NCBI RefSeq assembly: GCF_000876655.1
Contig: NZ_JYCN01000016.1
Location: 1 to 64,000 of the forward strand
Reading direction: 5' to 3'
DNA: 64,000 nucleotides
DNA from: Arthrobacter sp. SPG23
GTDB lineage: Bacteria; Actinomycetota; Actinomycetes; Actinomycetales; Micrococcaceae
Shown here one piece after another: positions 9,549-18,225 of this stretch; position 1 is the first letter of the stretch, and each line of letters starts with the position of its first letter. The translations under genes were made by a program, and so were the position numbers. The notes beneath the pieces are model-generated. The model searched no databases and was not told the DNA's origin. It saw nothing but the letters and a program-made list of their open reading frames with translations.

Positions 9549-9785
9549 CTAGTTGTTGTCGCTCACCTTGCTGATCTTGACGTCTTCGTTGCAGCCAAAG
9601 GCGCGCCGACCGGCTCCAGAGTCAGCGAGAACCCAGACGACGCTGGAGTCCTCAGTCAGAATGTCGACTGTGGCGTCGAAGTGGAATCGTCGAGATTCCC
9701 AAACCGTGACTCGGTCGCCAGTGCGTAGGTGGCCCCAGTCTGTCCGATTGAGGTTTTCTTTGGACAAGTTGCCGCACAGACTCAT
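9549..9785 (-). CDS. Small beta-barrel-like protein of unknown function, coupled to FAH hydrolase
   Basis: Protein of 78 aa. Its ATG overlaps the hydrolase stop as ATGA (9782-9785), so it is translationally coupled as the last gene of the transporter-hydrolase operon. The core GHLRTGDRVTVWESRRF followed by two more short beta-strand stretches (SSVVWVLADSG, RAFGCNEDVKI) looks like a small SH3/KOW-type barrel. I do not recognise a family. The 67-aa protein at 58261 has a comparable look (short, strand-rich, charged) but no alignable motif. Confidence 0.7.
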   Translation of the reverse strand: MSLCGNLSKENLNRTDWGHLRTGDRVTVWESRRFHFDATVDILTEDSSVVWVLADSGAGRRAFGCNEDVKISKVSDNN

Positions 9786-10636
9786 CGCGCAGCTACTACC
9801 ACTTGTCGTTGTGCACCCAGGCCGGTGATGCTCAGATCCATCACATCGCCTTCCTGCAGCCAGATGGGCGGGTTGAAGCCCATGCCCACGCCGGGCGGCG
9901 TGCCGGTGTTGATGAGGTCGCCTGGTTCCAGGACCATGAACTGGCTGAGGTGGTGAATGATGTCCAAGGGGGAGAAGACCATTTTCGATGTGGAGCCCTT
10001 TTGCCGGAGGGCTTGGTTGACGTCCAGCCGCATCTCCAGGTCGAGGATGTCGGGGATTTCTTCCGGGGTCACGAGCCACGGGCCCGCCGGATTGAATGTT
10101 TCTGCCGACTTGCCTTTGCTCCATTGCCCGGAGCGTTCCATCTGGAACGCACGCTCGCTGATGTCGTTCACCACCATGAAGCCTGCGATGGCTGACGCTG
10201 CGTCCGCAGGGGAGTCCAGGTAGCTGGTGCGTTTTCCGATGACGATGCCCAGTTCGACCTCCCAGTCAAGCTTTGTGGAACCTCGGGGGATCCTTACATT
10301 GTCGTTGGGACCCACGAGCGAATTGGGTGCCTTGGTGAACAGGATCGGCTCCTCCGGGACAGGTAGACCTGCCTCGGCTGCGTGGTCTGAGTAGTTCAGG
10401 CCGATGCACAAAATCTGGTGGGGCCGTGCGATGGGTGCTCCGATGCGCTCCCCGGTGAATGGTGTCATCCTGTCTTCGCGTTGGCCGACAAGTGCTCGGA
10501 GTCGGTCGAGGCCATCTCCGCCGAAGAAGGACTCATCGAAATCCCTGACCTCGTCCGATACATCGATGTAATGGCTTTCGTCGATCCTGACGACCGGCCG
10601 CTCAGCTCCGGGCTGGCCGATTCGCATGAGATACAT
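9782..10636 (-). CDS. Fumarylacetoacetate hydrolase (FAH) family protein
   Basis: Metal-dependent C-C hydrolase or keto-acid hydratase of 284 aa. The fold is marked by ILCIGLNYSDHAAEAGLPVP, a metal-site segment LDWEVELGIVIGKRT and VVNDISERAFQ. The end has GDLINTGTPPGVGMGF, also diagnostic. ATG at 10636 has AGAGGA 6 bp upstream. It lies 18 bp after an ACS-family transporter gene and overlaps the next small gene. Members cleave acylpyruvates or 2,4-diketo-3-deoxy sugar acids; the sugar-acid dehydratase nearby (16928) makes the latter plausible here, by inference. Confidence 0.92.
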   Translation of the reverse strand: MYLMRIGQPGAERPVVRIDESHYIDVSDEVRDFDESFFGGDGLDRLRALVGQREDRMTPFTGERIGAPIARPHQILCIGLNYSDHAAEAGLPVPEEPILFTKAPNSLVGPNDNVRIPRGSTKLDWEVELGIVIGKRTSYLDSPADAASAIAGFMVVNDISERAFQMERSGQWSKGKSAETFNPAGPWLVTPEEIPDILDLEMRLDVNQALRQKGSTSKMVFSPLDIIHHLSQFMVLEPGDLINTGTPPGVGMGFNPPIWLQEGDVMDLSITGLGAQRQVVVAAR

Positions 10637-10654
10637 ATGAATCCTCTGGGGTTT

Positions 10655-12040
10655 CTACTTCGAAGCCACAACGGGCTGTGCGGCATGCTGGTTCGGGTTG
10701 AGGGATTTGAACATCCTGGGGAGGAGTGCCGTGAGAACGGCAGCGACGATCAGAAATCCGCCCATGAGGAGGCTGGGCGCCACATAGTTCCCTGTTGCGT
10801 CTTTGAGCGTTCCGAACACGGTGGGTGCAACGAACCCGCCCAGGTTGCCGAGGGAGTTGATGAGGCCGAATGCAGTTGCGGCAGCTGCGCCGGTAAGGAA
10901 GAAGCCCGGGATTTGGTAGAACGGTGCGCTCTGGGAGGTAAGGCCGATCATGGCGAAGCAAATGGCGATCATGATAAGCACGGGTTCGTGCAGAACGGCG
11001 GAGACACAGATCCCGATGGCTCCGACGATCGCCGGGATGGTCGCATGCCAGAATCGTTCGCCCGTCTTGTCCGAGTGCCGCGCCCAAAGAATGGCCGGCG
11101 CGATGGCGACGAGTGCCGGTATGGCCACCATGAGGCTGACCTGCAGGGTGGACATCTTGGTGCCGGCCTGGGTCTGGAAGGCCACGATCATCAGCGGGAG
11201 GAAGAACGCCAGGGCGTACTGGCCACATTTCAGGCAGAAGTAGATGAGGGAGAGCATCAGGACGCGAATGTCACCGATAGCCCGCAACACGCCCTTGCCG
11301 GAGTGGTTGGATTCCACGAGGGCGTGTTCTGCAGCGATGGAGCTTTCGAGCCAGTTCCGTTCGCGACCTGTCAGCCACTTTGCTTCGGCTGGGCGGTCTA
11401 CGAGCTTGAAGAGGCACACTACGCCGACGAGGATCGCGGGGATGCCTTCGATGACGAACATTGCACGCCAGGATTCGATGCCGAAGTAGTGGTCAGGTGT
11501 GAGCAGCAGGCCGGTGAGAGGCGAACCGATAACAGACGATAGGGTGCCGCCGAGGACGAAGAGCGAGAGCATCGTTCCGCGGTATTGCTTGGGCACCCAG
11601 AGGGTGAAGTAAAGGATGACGCCGGGGTAGAACCCGGCTTCGGCGATGCCAAGCAGGATTCGGAGGATGTAGAGGCTTGCTTCGCTGTTAACAAAGCCGG
11701 TTGCTGCTGCACACGCTCCCCAGGTAATCATGATGCGGGCCAGCCATTTGCGGGCTCCTACCTTGTACTGGATGAGGTTGCTGGGTACTTCGAAGACGGC
11801 GTACCCCACAAAGAGCAGGCCCGATGCCAGCCCAAAGGCGGCGGTGGTCAGGCCGAGAGACTCGTTCATCTGGAGAGCGGCGAGCCCGATGTTGGTCTTT
11901 TCCAACGAGTTAAAGAAATATGCGATGGCCAGGATCGGCACGAGGCGCAGGGTTACTTTCCGAATCGTCGCACGTTTCTCGGCCGACGACAGGTCCTGCA
12001 ATGCATCGAACGCAGCGGGGGCTACGTTGCTGGGGGTCAT
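10655..12040 (-). CDS. MFS transporter, anion:cation symporter (ACS) family
   Basis: Inner-membrane symporter of 461 aa with 12 predicted helices. RLVPILAIAYFFNSLEKTNI is the typical first helix of ACS transporters for tartrate, galactonate, phthalate or hydroxyphenylacetate, and WGACAAATGFV and GIAEAGFYPGVILYF are further family marks. The ATG at 12040 follows AAAGGAG at a 10-base spacing; a GTG at 12046 is a less likely alternative. It leads the operon with the FAH hydrolase, and a GTCCC-N7-GGGAC palindrome lies 84 bp upstream. It probably imports a sugar acid or aromatic acid. Confidence 0.9.
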   Translation of the reverse strand: MTPSNVAPAAFDALQDLSSAEKRATIRKVTLRLVPILAIAYFFNSLEKTNIGLAALQMNESLGLTTAAFGLASGLLFVGYAVFEVPSNLIQYKVGARKWLARIMITWGACAAATGFVNSEASLYILRILLGIAEAGFYPGVILYFTLWVPKQYRGTMLSLFVLGGTLSSVIGSPLTGLLLTPDHYFGIESWRAMFVIEGIPAILVGVVCLFKLVDRPAEAKWLTGRERNWLESSIAAEHALVESNHSGKGVLRAIGDIRVLMLSLIYFCLKCGQYALAFFLPLMIVAFQTQAGTKMSTLQVSLMVAIPALVAIAPAILWARHSDKTGERFWHATIPAIVGAIGICVSAVLHEPVLIMIAICFAMIGLTSQSAPFYQIPGFFLTGAAAATAFGLINSLGNLGGFVAPTVFGTLKDATGNYVAPSLLMGGFLIVAAVLTALLPRMFKSLNPNQHAAQPVVASK

Positions 12041-12123
12041 TGTCACGTCACTCCTTTGTGTTGCGCCCCACATTCGGGGCCTCACTCTTGAATACGCCTA
12101 TTCGTTTCGGCGCGGCAGTTCCT

Positions 12124-12140
12124 GTCCCGAATGATGGGAC
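12124..12140. promoter_or_regulatory. Candidate operator GTCCC-N7-GGGAC
   Basis: Perfect 5-bp arms with a 7-bp centre (GAATGAT), upstream of the transporter-hydrolase operon. The same arm and spacing recur at 22608-22624 and, with one change, at 22679-22695 before the MalEFG-type operon. A common IclR-type regulator is inferred. Confidence 0.5.
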
Positions 12141-12233
12141 GACAATGACGTCGCGTTCCACTCTGTGGGCCGGCAGTTGCCCCTTCAAACTGACAAACGC
12201 AATCGTTCCGCCCCACGTCACCTTCGCATGTGC

Positions 12234-13024
12234 TCAGGAGGCGGCGCGCCGGCGCGGGCGTTTGGCGGCGCCTATGGCGCTGCTGAGTGCCATGGCCGTG
12301 GCCAGCACCGCGGGCGCGTAGCGTTTGGCAACCGCCAGTTCTGTGGCGCCGGTGACGGAAATGGCTCCTGCCACGGGGCCGCCTTGGCCGGTGAAGACAG
12401 GTGCGCTGACGCAAAAAAGACCAAGGCGCGACTCTTCGACGTCGTACGCAACGCGCTCGGTGCGGATATTGGCTAGCTCCCTACGCAGTTCCGCAGGTCG
12501 GTGACAGTCTTTTCCGTCTGCTGCAGCAGCGGACCGCTCAGGACGGAGTCAACAAATTCCGGGTCGCTGAATGCCAGGATTGCCTTTCCCAGCGCGGTGG
12601 CGTGCATCCTCGCCCGGCCGCCCACGCGGGAGTGCGGAACTTTCAACGTCCTGGTGGTGATCTTTTCGACGTAGAGGACGTCGTTGCCTTCGCGGATAGC
12701 TATGTTGCTGGTGAGCTTGGTGACCTCGTTGAGATTGTGGGCGAACGGCAGGGCCAGGTCCCTCAATGTGCTGGAGGACGGAACCAATGAACCCAGCTCG
12801 AAAAGATGCACACCCAAACTGACGCCGTTGGGGCTGCGTTCCAAGGCTCCCCACTCGATCAGGTCGAGAACCAGCCGGTGCGCCGTGGACTTAGGGACGC
12901 CAGAGCGCCGGGCGATTTCACTGATGCTGAGGACCTGGTCCGGGGACGTGAACAAATCGAGCAGCGCGAGGCCTCTAGACAGCGAGGACCCGGAACCTGC
13001 GTCCTGCTCTGCGGGACGGGGCAT
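12234..13024 (-). pseudogene. IclR-family regulator with a frameshift near codon 180
   Basis: The first 180 or so residues are a normal IclR protein: helix-turn-helix VLSISEIARRSGVPKSTAHR, then an effector domain with VPHSRVGGRARMHATALGKA. At about 12485 the frame slips by one base and stops at 12473. The correct continuation is in another frame from there to the TGA ending at 12234 (LRRELANIRTERVAYD, LGLFCVSAPVFTGQGGPVAG, ISVTGATELAV). The full protein would be about 263 aa, family length. It is divergent from the dehydrogenase operon at 13080 across 55 bp and would be expected to control it and the transporter operon. It may be a real loss of repressor or a base-call error. Confidence 0.88.
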
Positions 13025-13079
13025 GGGAGGCCGCCTTTCCTGTGTGGATGATCTTAGGAGTTATACAGAGGAGGGAACA

Positions 13080-14132
13080 GTGAAAACAAGCGCAGAGGAA
13101 AATGCGTCGACGACAATTGTCGTGCCGAGCGGCGATCTCCGGAAGGTGATCAGCGATGCCTTGACTGCAAATGGAGCATTGAGAGCAAACGCCGACGTTC
13201 AGGCGGCCAATCTGGTGGAAGGCGAACTGCGTGGACATGCGTCCCACGGCATCCGCCGGCTTGCCGTGCTGATCGAACGTATGCGGCGGGGCCTCATCGT
13301 TCCCGACGCAGAACCCCGGCTGGAGTGGATAGCCCCGGGAGTAATGCGTGTTGATGGGAATCGCGGTTTCGGGCCTGTGGTGGCCTACCGGGCCATCAAC
13401 GAAGTGGTGTCGAGGGCCGATGAGACCGGAATAGCAATGGCCGCTATTTCCAACTCGAGCCACATAGGGATGCTCGCACCCTACGTTGAGTCGATCGCAC
13501 GCCGCGGACAGGCCGCTGTGCTGCTGACCACCAGCGAGGCCCTGGTTCACGCTTGGGGAGGTATCGGCGCGAGCGTGGGAACCAATCCCATCGGCATCGG
13601 TGTCCCGACAATGCGGGAGCCGCTGGTTCTCGACATGTCCACGGCGTCTGTCTCGATGGGCAAAATTCTTGACTATGCCGCCACAGGCAGGGCGCTGCAG
13701 CCCGGCTGGGCGGTGGATGCCTTGGGCAGGCCGACCATTGACGCTGCAGCCGCAATCGAGGGCGGAGCAATTTCGCCGTTCGGCGGACCCAAAGGCTATG
13801 CCTTGGGGATAGCGCTTGAAGCGCTGGTCGGCACCCTGACTGCCACGGCATTCGGGACGGCGGTGGTGGGAACGCTGGACAGCGAGTTCCCTGCCACAAA
13901 GGGCGACCTTCTGATCAGTGTGAGCCTGGAACGGCTGGGTCTGACCGGTATGTTGCCGGCCCTGACCGACTACCTGGACCAGGTGAGGGACAGCGGCGTG
14001 ACCGGCCCGGCGGACGTTCCGGGTGACAGGGCACGACGCGCACGGGAAGGGCGCGCCACAGATGGCGTGCCAATCGATGACGAAGTTTGGGCGCTTGCCC
14101 TCAAATATGCGGAAGGACTATCCCATGACTGA
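13080..14132 (+). CDS. Malate/L-lactate dehydrogenase (Ldh2/YlbC) family oxidoreductase
   Basis: NAD(P)-dependent 2-hydroxyacid or 2-ketoacid oxidoreductase, 350 aa, usual family length. The N-terminal helices (NLVEGELRGHASHGIRRL) and the catalytic-His segment ISNSSHIGMLAPYVE are typical, as is GGPKGYALGIALEALVG later. GTG at 13080 has GAGGAGG 5 bp upstream; longer frames run into the regulator and are rejected. It is the first gene of a four-gene operon with overlapping junctions (8 bp into the next). Members include 2,3-diketogulonate reductase, so a keto sugar-acid substrate fits its neighbours. Confidence 0.88.
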   Translation: MKTSAEENASTTIVVPSGDLRKVISDALTANGALRANADVQAANLVEGELRGHASHGIRRLAVLIERMRRGLIVPDAEPRLEWIAPGVMRVDGNRGFGPVVAYRAINEVVSRADETGIAMAAISNSSHIGMLAPYVESIARRGQAAVLLTTSEALVHAWGGIGASVGTNPIGIGVPTMREPLVLDMSTASVSMGKILDYAATGRALQPGWAVDALGRPTIDAAAAIEGGAISPFGGPKGYALGIALEALVGTLTATAFGTAVVGTLDSEFPATKGDLLISVSLERLGLTGMLPALTDYLDQVRDSGVTGPADVPGDRARRAREGRATDGVPIDDEVWALALKYAEGLSHD

Positions 14133-15393
14133 CATTGCCAATTCGTTCGGGCTTCTGCGGCTGCCCGACTCGATCGCCTTCGGCGACGGCTGCCGCTCCA
14201 GTATTGCCAGGACCGTCGCTACTCTGGGAAACAGGGCGTTGGTGGTGTGTGACCCGTTTCTTTCCTCGACTGAGGCTTTCATACAACTGTTGAAGGAACT
14301 TGAGGTCCTGGAGGTGGCCGTCACCGTGGACACGCAGGTGGTTCCCGAGTTGCCGGTCAGCGTGGTGGAAGAGGCGATCGACCGGGCGTTGCAGGCCCGC
14401 CCGCAGGTCATTGTCGGATTCGGCGGTGGTAGCGCCCTCGATCTCGCCAAGCTCATCGCGTTGGGCCTGGCCCATGGCACGCCCCTGAATCGGTTTTACG
14501 GCGAGAACCAGGTCCCCGGGCCGGTGATTCCGCTCGTGGCTGTACCAACCACCTCCGGCACGGGCAGCGAGGTGACCCCGGTTGCGGTCCTTGCAGATCC
14601 TGACCGGGAGCTCAAAGTCGGCATCTCGAGTCCATACCTGATTCCCCGGGCTGCTGTTGTCGACCCCCGGCTCATGGTCGGGGCACCGCCTGCCGTGACG
14701 GCCAGCGCCGGCGCGGACGCCTTGGTGCACGCTATCGAGGCCTACACTTCCAACAACCACTCTCCGAACTGGCAGGACACGTTGCCGGTCTTCGTCGGTG
14801 AAAACCTCCTGAGTTCATCGCTGGCCCTCGAAGCGATCCGCCTGATCGGGCTTTCACTGCGAAACGCAGTCCGGGACGGCCAGGACTTTGAGGCCCGTTC
14901 CAGGATGGCGTACGCAAGCCTCCTGGCCGGGATGGCATTCGGGACTGCTGGGACCCATCTTTCCCACGCCATCCAATACCCGGTCGGCGCCCTCACTCAC
15001 ACCGCGCATGGCCTGGGAACCGGCATGCTTTTGCCATACGTAATGCAGGCATTACTGGCCACTGATGCCCAGCGCCTCGCCGACGTGGCCACAGCCCTAG
15101 GCGTCGCCGCAGGAACAACCGAAGAATCGGCTCAAAACGCCATCGACGAAGTTGCCGCGATCATGGCCGATATCGGACTGCCCACCGACCTTGCAACCAT
15201 GGGCGTAACCGAGTCCGACCTTCCCCGCATCGTTGAACTGTCCCTTAGCGTGCGCCGGCTCGTCACCAATTCAGTGATCGAGCCCACCGAGGAAAACCTC
15301 CACCGCATCGTCCGTGCCGCCTTCGACGGCGACCGGACCGCGCTGAACCCTCTTCGCACCGCCGCCTCGAACGAAAGCGAAACCAAAAAGTGA
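14125..15393 (+). CDS. Iron-containing alcohol dehydrogenase
   Basis: Group III metal-dependent alcohol dehydrogenase of 422 aa, somewhat longer than the usual 380-390. NAD binding is marked by VIVGFGGGSALDLAKLIAL and VPTTSGTGSEVT. Metal ligands are visible in GADALVHAIEAY (Asp, His) and GTHLSHAIQYPVGALTHTAHG (two His). ATG at 14125 overlaps the previous stop by 8 bp; its own stop overlaps the aldehyde dehydrogenase GTG by 4 bp. Paired with an aldehyde dehydrogenase it could oxidise an alcohol product such as lactaldehyde-type or 4-hydroxybutyrate-type compounds. The substrate is inferred only. Confidence 0.92.
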   Translation: MTDIANSFGLLRLPDSIAFGDGCRSSIARTVATLGNRALVVCDPFLSSTEAFIQLLKELEVLEVAVTVDTQVVPELPVSVVEEAIDRALQARPQVIVGFGGGSALDLAKLIALGLAHGTPLNRFYGENQVPGPVIPLVAVPTTSGTGSEVTPVAVLADPDRELKVGISSPYLIPRAAVVDPRLMVGAPPAVTASAGADALVHAIEAYTSNNHSPNWQDTLPVFVGENLLSSSLALEAIRLIGLSLRNAVRDGQDFEARSRMAYASLLAGMAFGTAGTHLSHAIQYPVGALTHTAHGLGTGMLLPYVMQALLATDAQRLADVATALGVAAGTTEESAQNAIDEVAAIMADIGLPTDLATMGVTESDLPRIVELSLSVRRLVTNSVIEPTEENLHRIVRAAFDGDRTALNPLRTAASNESETKK

Positions 15394-16817
15394 ACCACAT
15401 TTCGGACCTCTTTATTGGTGGGCGCTGGACTCCCGGGTCCACCGGTAACAGATTCCCCGTCATCGACCCCGCTACAGGATCAGAACTGGCGTCCTTCGCC
15501 ATCGCCGACGACGCTGACTGCGATGCCGCGGTCGAAGCCGCCGCCGCCGCACTGCCCGCGTGGTCGGCCACAGCCCCGAGGGTCCGCGGCGAAATACTTC
15601 GGCGGGCATTTGAGATCCTCACCGACGAGAAGGAGCAGCTTGCCGAGACCATCGTGCTCGAAAACGGCAAGTCCTACGCCGACGCACTGGGAGAAGCGTC
15701 CTACGCCATCGAGTTCTTTCGCTGGTTCGCCGAGGAGGCAGTCCGCGTCCGTGGGGATTTCCGGCTCTCGCCCAGCGGCGACAAACACATCGTCGTCACA
15801 CACCAGCCCATCGGCGTTGCGCTCCTCATCACGCCCTGGAACTTCCCTGCTGCGATGGCAACGCGCAAAATCGCGCCCGCCCTCGCCGCCGGCTGCACGG
15901 TGATCCTGAAACCCGCACGGGAAACACCTCTCACGGCAGCCTTCGTAGTGGATGCCCTGCACCGGGCCGGTGTCCCTGACGGAGTAGTCAACCTGGTAAC
16001 ACCGGTCCCCACCGGGCCCGCCGTCGCCCGCATGCTGCACCACCCCCAGGTCCGGAAGGTCAGCTTCACCGGATCCACCGAAGTTGGACGCGTCCTGCTG
16101 CACGAGGCTGCCGACAACGTGGTGAGCGCCTCCATGGAACTCGGCGGAAACGCGCCCTTTGTCATCCTGCCCGGGGCAGACCTCAAAGCAGCCGTTGAAG
16201 GTGCGCTGATCGCCAAAATGCGGAACGGCGGGTCGGCATGCACGGCGGCAAACCGCTTCTACGTCCACTCTTCGCTGGCTGACGAGTTCGCCCAACGGAT
16301 GGCCACCGAGCTCGCAACATGGCGGGTAGGGCCTGGCTCCGACCGGGCCAACCAGCTAGGAGCCCTGGTCTCCGTCCAGGAACGCGACAAAGTTGCGGAG
16401 CTGGTTAGTGCTGCCGTGGAGTCGGGCGCTCAGATCCTCACAGGGGGTGAAGCATCGGACCACGGAGCGTTCTATGCACCGACAGTTCTCACCGGGGTCA
16501 CTCACGACAGCCCAATCACTCAAACCGAGATTTTCGGTCCAGTGACCTCCGTCATTGAATACGACGACGTCGATGATGCCGTGCGGATGGCCAACGACAC
16601 CATCTACGGCTTGATTGCCTACGTCTACGGCGAACAGGTTCCGGCACTTGCCGTGGCGCAGCGCATCGACGCGGGAATGGTCGCCGTGAACCGGGCCGTT
16701 CTCAGCGACCCGGCCGCCCCGTTCGGTGGAATGAAGCAAAGCGGACTGGGCAGGGAAGGAAGCTACGAGGGGATCTTGGAATTTCTCGAAGAAAAGTACA
16801 TCGGAATAGACCTGTAG
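15390..16817 (+). CDS. NAD(P)-dependent aldehyde dehydrogenase (succinate-semialdehyde dehydrogenase-like)
   Basis: Aldehyde dehydrogenase of 475 aa. The motifs are in order: LITPWNFPAAMATRKIAP, the cofactor loop VSFTGSTEVGRVL, the general-base segment MELGGNAPFVI and the catalytic-Cys segment NGGSACTAANRFYV. The overall layout and length resemble GabD. The start is GTG at 15390 overlapping the previous stop (GTGA). It probably oxidises the aldehyde made by the iron alcohol dehydrogenase or released by sugar-acid breakdown. Closely related enzymes act on glutarate or lactaldehyde semialdehydes, so substrate is open. Confidence 0.92.
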   Translation: MNHISDLFIGGRWTPGSTGNRFPVIDPATGSELASFAIADDADCDAAVEAAAAALPAWSATAPRVRGEILRRAFEILTDEKEQLAETIVLENGKSYADALGEASYAIEFFRWFAEEAVRVRGDFRLSPSGDKHIVVTHQPIGVALLITPWNFPAAMATRKIAPALAAGCTVILKPARETPLTAAFVVDALHRAGVPDGVVNLVTPVPTGPAVARMLHHPQVRKVSFTGSTEVGRVLLHEAADNVVSASMELGGNAPFVILPGADLKAAVEGALIAKMRNGGSACTAANRFYVHSSLADEFAQRMATELATWRVGPGSDRANQLGALVSVQERDKVAELVSAAVESGAQILTGGEASDHGAFYAPTVLTGVTHDSPITQTEIFGPVTSVIEYDDVDDAVRMANDTIYGLIAYVYGEQVPALAVAQRIDAGMVAVNRAVLSDPAAPFGGMKQSGLGREGSYEGILEFLEEKYIGIDL

Positions 16818-16835
16818 GACATAGGGGCGAGAACA

Positions 16836-16904
16836 ATGAAGATCACAACCTTTGAGATTTTCGAGCGGGACAAGCTCGCTGCCCCCGCTAGAGCAGACAA
16901 CTAG
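16836..16904 (+). CDS. 22-codon ORF, relic start or leader before the dehydratase gene
   Basis: ATG at 16836 opens a short frame ending TAG at 16904. It starts MKITTFEIFERDKLAA, which looks like the first strand of enolase-superfamily proteins, the family of the next gene 24 bp downstream. It may be the stump of a second dehydratase or a translated leader. GGGGCGAGAAC precedes it as a weak ribosome site. Existence as a gene is uncertain. Confidence 0.35.
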   Translation: MKITTFEIFERDKLAAPARADN

Positions 16905-16927
16905 ACGTTCTCCTGGAAGGCACACTC

Positions 16928-18124
16928 ATGATCGAAGCAAGAATCTCCTCGGTCCGGATGATCGAGGTATCGGCACTGGTTCCCGACGATCCGTCAAGTC
17001 GAGGGTTCCCCCCGCAGTCCAGGGCCATCAGCGTGTATGACCAATACCATCCAGCAGAGGGGTGGCAGTTGCCGGCAGGTCCCCAGCGTAAGTCGTGCCT
17101 GTATCTCGAGATCGGCACAACGGCCGGTGTGACGGGCCGCTACGGTCCCATTGACCAGGAGGCCGTAGCCCCTCTGGCCGAAGGCATGGCGTCCTCCCTG
17201 CTTGGCCTTGATGCGTTGGCGAGTACCTTTATTTGGGACATGCTGCAGAGGGGAAACCGCCACTCCCGGCACGGCAACCGCAAGATTGCCATCAGCGCCG
17301 TCGACAACGCGTTATGGGACCTGAAGGGTCGGCTGCTGGGCCTGCCGGTATGGCGGCTGCTCGGAGGCTCGGGCAGGACACAGGTACCCGCCTACGCCAG
17401 CACACTGGGTGCCTTCCACGGCGAGGGCGAGGTGGAACAAACGGCTGCGGAGCTCCTCAACGAAGGCTACACCGCCCAAAAATGGTTCTTCTCCGATGGC
17501 CCTGCACAGGGGGCCGAAGGCATGGAACGCAACGTTGCCCTCGTGGAGCGGACCCGTGCCACGGTGGGATACCGGTCGGAGCTGATGTTCGATGCCTTCA
17601 TGAGCTGGGATCCGGCCTACGCCCGCCGCTGGTGCGCGAGGGTTGAGCATCTGCGGCCGGACTGGCTCGAGGAGCCGTTCCCTACCGGTGCCATAGAATC
17701 CTTCGCTCAACTCCGCGCGTCAACCAGCGTCCCACTCGCAACCGGCGAACACCTCTATGACCGCCACGATATCCTTCCGTTCCTCCAGCGCGGGCTGCTC
17801 AGCGTCCTCCAAGTGGATCCGGAATGGTGTGGAGGAGTCACCGAACTTGTCCGGATGTGCGCGATGGCAGAAACCTTCGGCGTCCAGGTGATCCCCCACG
17901 GCCACGGCATCCGCGCTGCGCTGCATGTTGTTGCGAGCCAGTCGCCGGAAGTCTGCCCGCGCGTCGAATATCTCTTCCACCACGAGCCGGGGCGGCACTT
18001 CTTCGAGGTCGATGCCCCGGCTCCACAAGGAGGCTCCTTTGCGCTGCCTAGCCTCCCGGGCTTCGGCATTGAGCTCGCCGAGGACCGTATCAAGGAATCC
18101 AACGACGTGTTCGCGGTGTCCTGA
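16928..18124 (+). CDS. Enolase-superfamily sugar-acid dehydratase (L-rhamnonate dehydratase-like)
   Basis: Mg-dependent acid-sugar dehydratase of the mandelate racemase/muconate lactonizing enzyme group, 398 aa. The capping domain has AISAVDNALWDLKG (residues 121-134). Barrel metal ligands are Asp222 (FDAF), Glu249 (WLEEPF) and Glu274 (ATGEH), and His324 in VIPHGHGIRA is the likely catalytic base. The strand segment AQKWFFSDGPAQG resembles the rhamnonate dehydratase subgroup rather than true mandelate racemases. Last gene of the operon, followed by a strong terminator. Combined with the FAH hydrolase at 9782 it suggests the diketo-hydrolase route for a 6-deoxy sugar acid. Confidence 0.85.
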   Translation: MIEARISSVRMIEVSALVPDDPSSRGFPPQSRAISVYDQYHPAEGWQLPAGPQRKSCLYLEIGTTAGVTGRYGPIDQEAVAPLAEGMASSLLGLDALASTFIWDMLQRGNRHSRHGNRKIAISAVDNALWDLKGRLLGLPVWRLLGGSGRTQVPAYASTLGAFHGEGEVEQTAAELLNEGYTAQKWFFSDGPAQGAEGMERNVALVERTRATVGYRSELMFDAFMSWDPAYARRWCARVEHLRPDWLEEPFPTGAIESFAQLRASTSVPLATGEHLYDRHDILPFLQRGLLSVLQVDPEWCGGVTELVRMCAMAETFGVQVIPHGHGIRAALHVVASQSPEVCPRVEYLFHHEPGRHFFEVDAPAPQGGSFALPSLPGFGIELAEDRIKESNDVFAVS

Positions 18125-18150
18125 CCGCCCTCAGCAAGATTCGACAAAGC

Positions 18151-18194
18151 CCGAGGGCCTGGGCACGGTTGCGATACCGTGCCCAGGCCCTCGG
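18151..18194. terminator. Bidirectional terminator with perfect 18-bp stem
   Basis: Arms CCGAGGGCCTGGGCACGG (18151-18168) and its exact complement (18177-18194) flank an 8-base loop, between convergent genes ending at 18124 and 18226. The stem is unusually long and perfect. Confidence 0.85.
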
Positions 18195-18225
18195 CGGTTA
18201 AGCTCGTTTCGGCCCGCCCGATGCT

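Noticed and set aside
10418..11542. 374-codon open frame on the plus strand across the ACS transporter
   Set aside because: Acidic, His/Gly-rich composition typical of antisense reading; the opposite strand encodes a clear transporter.
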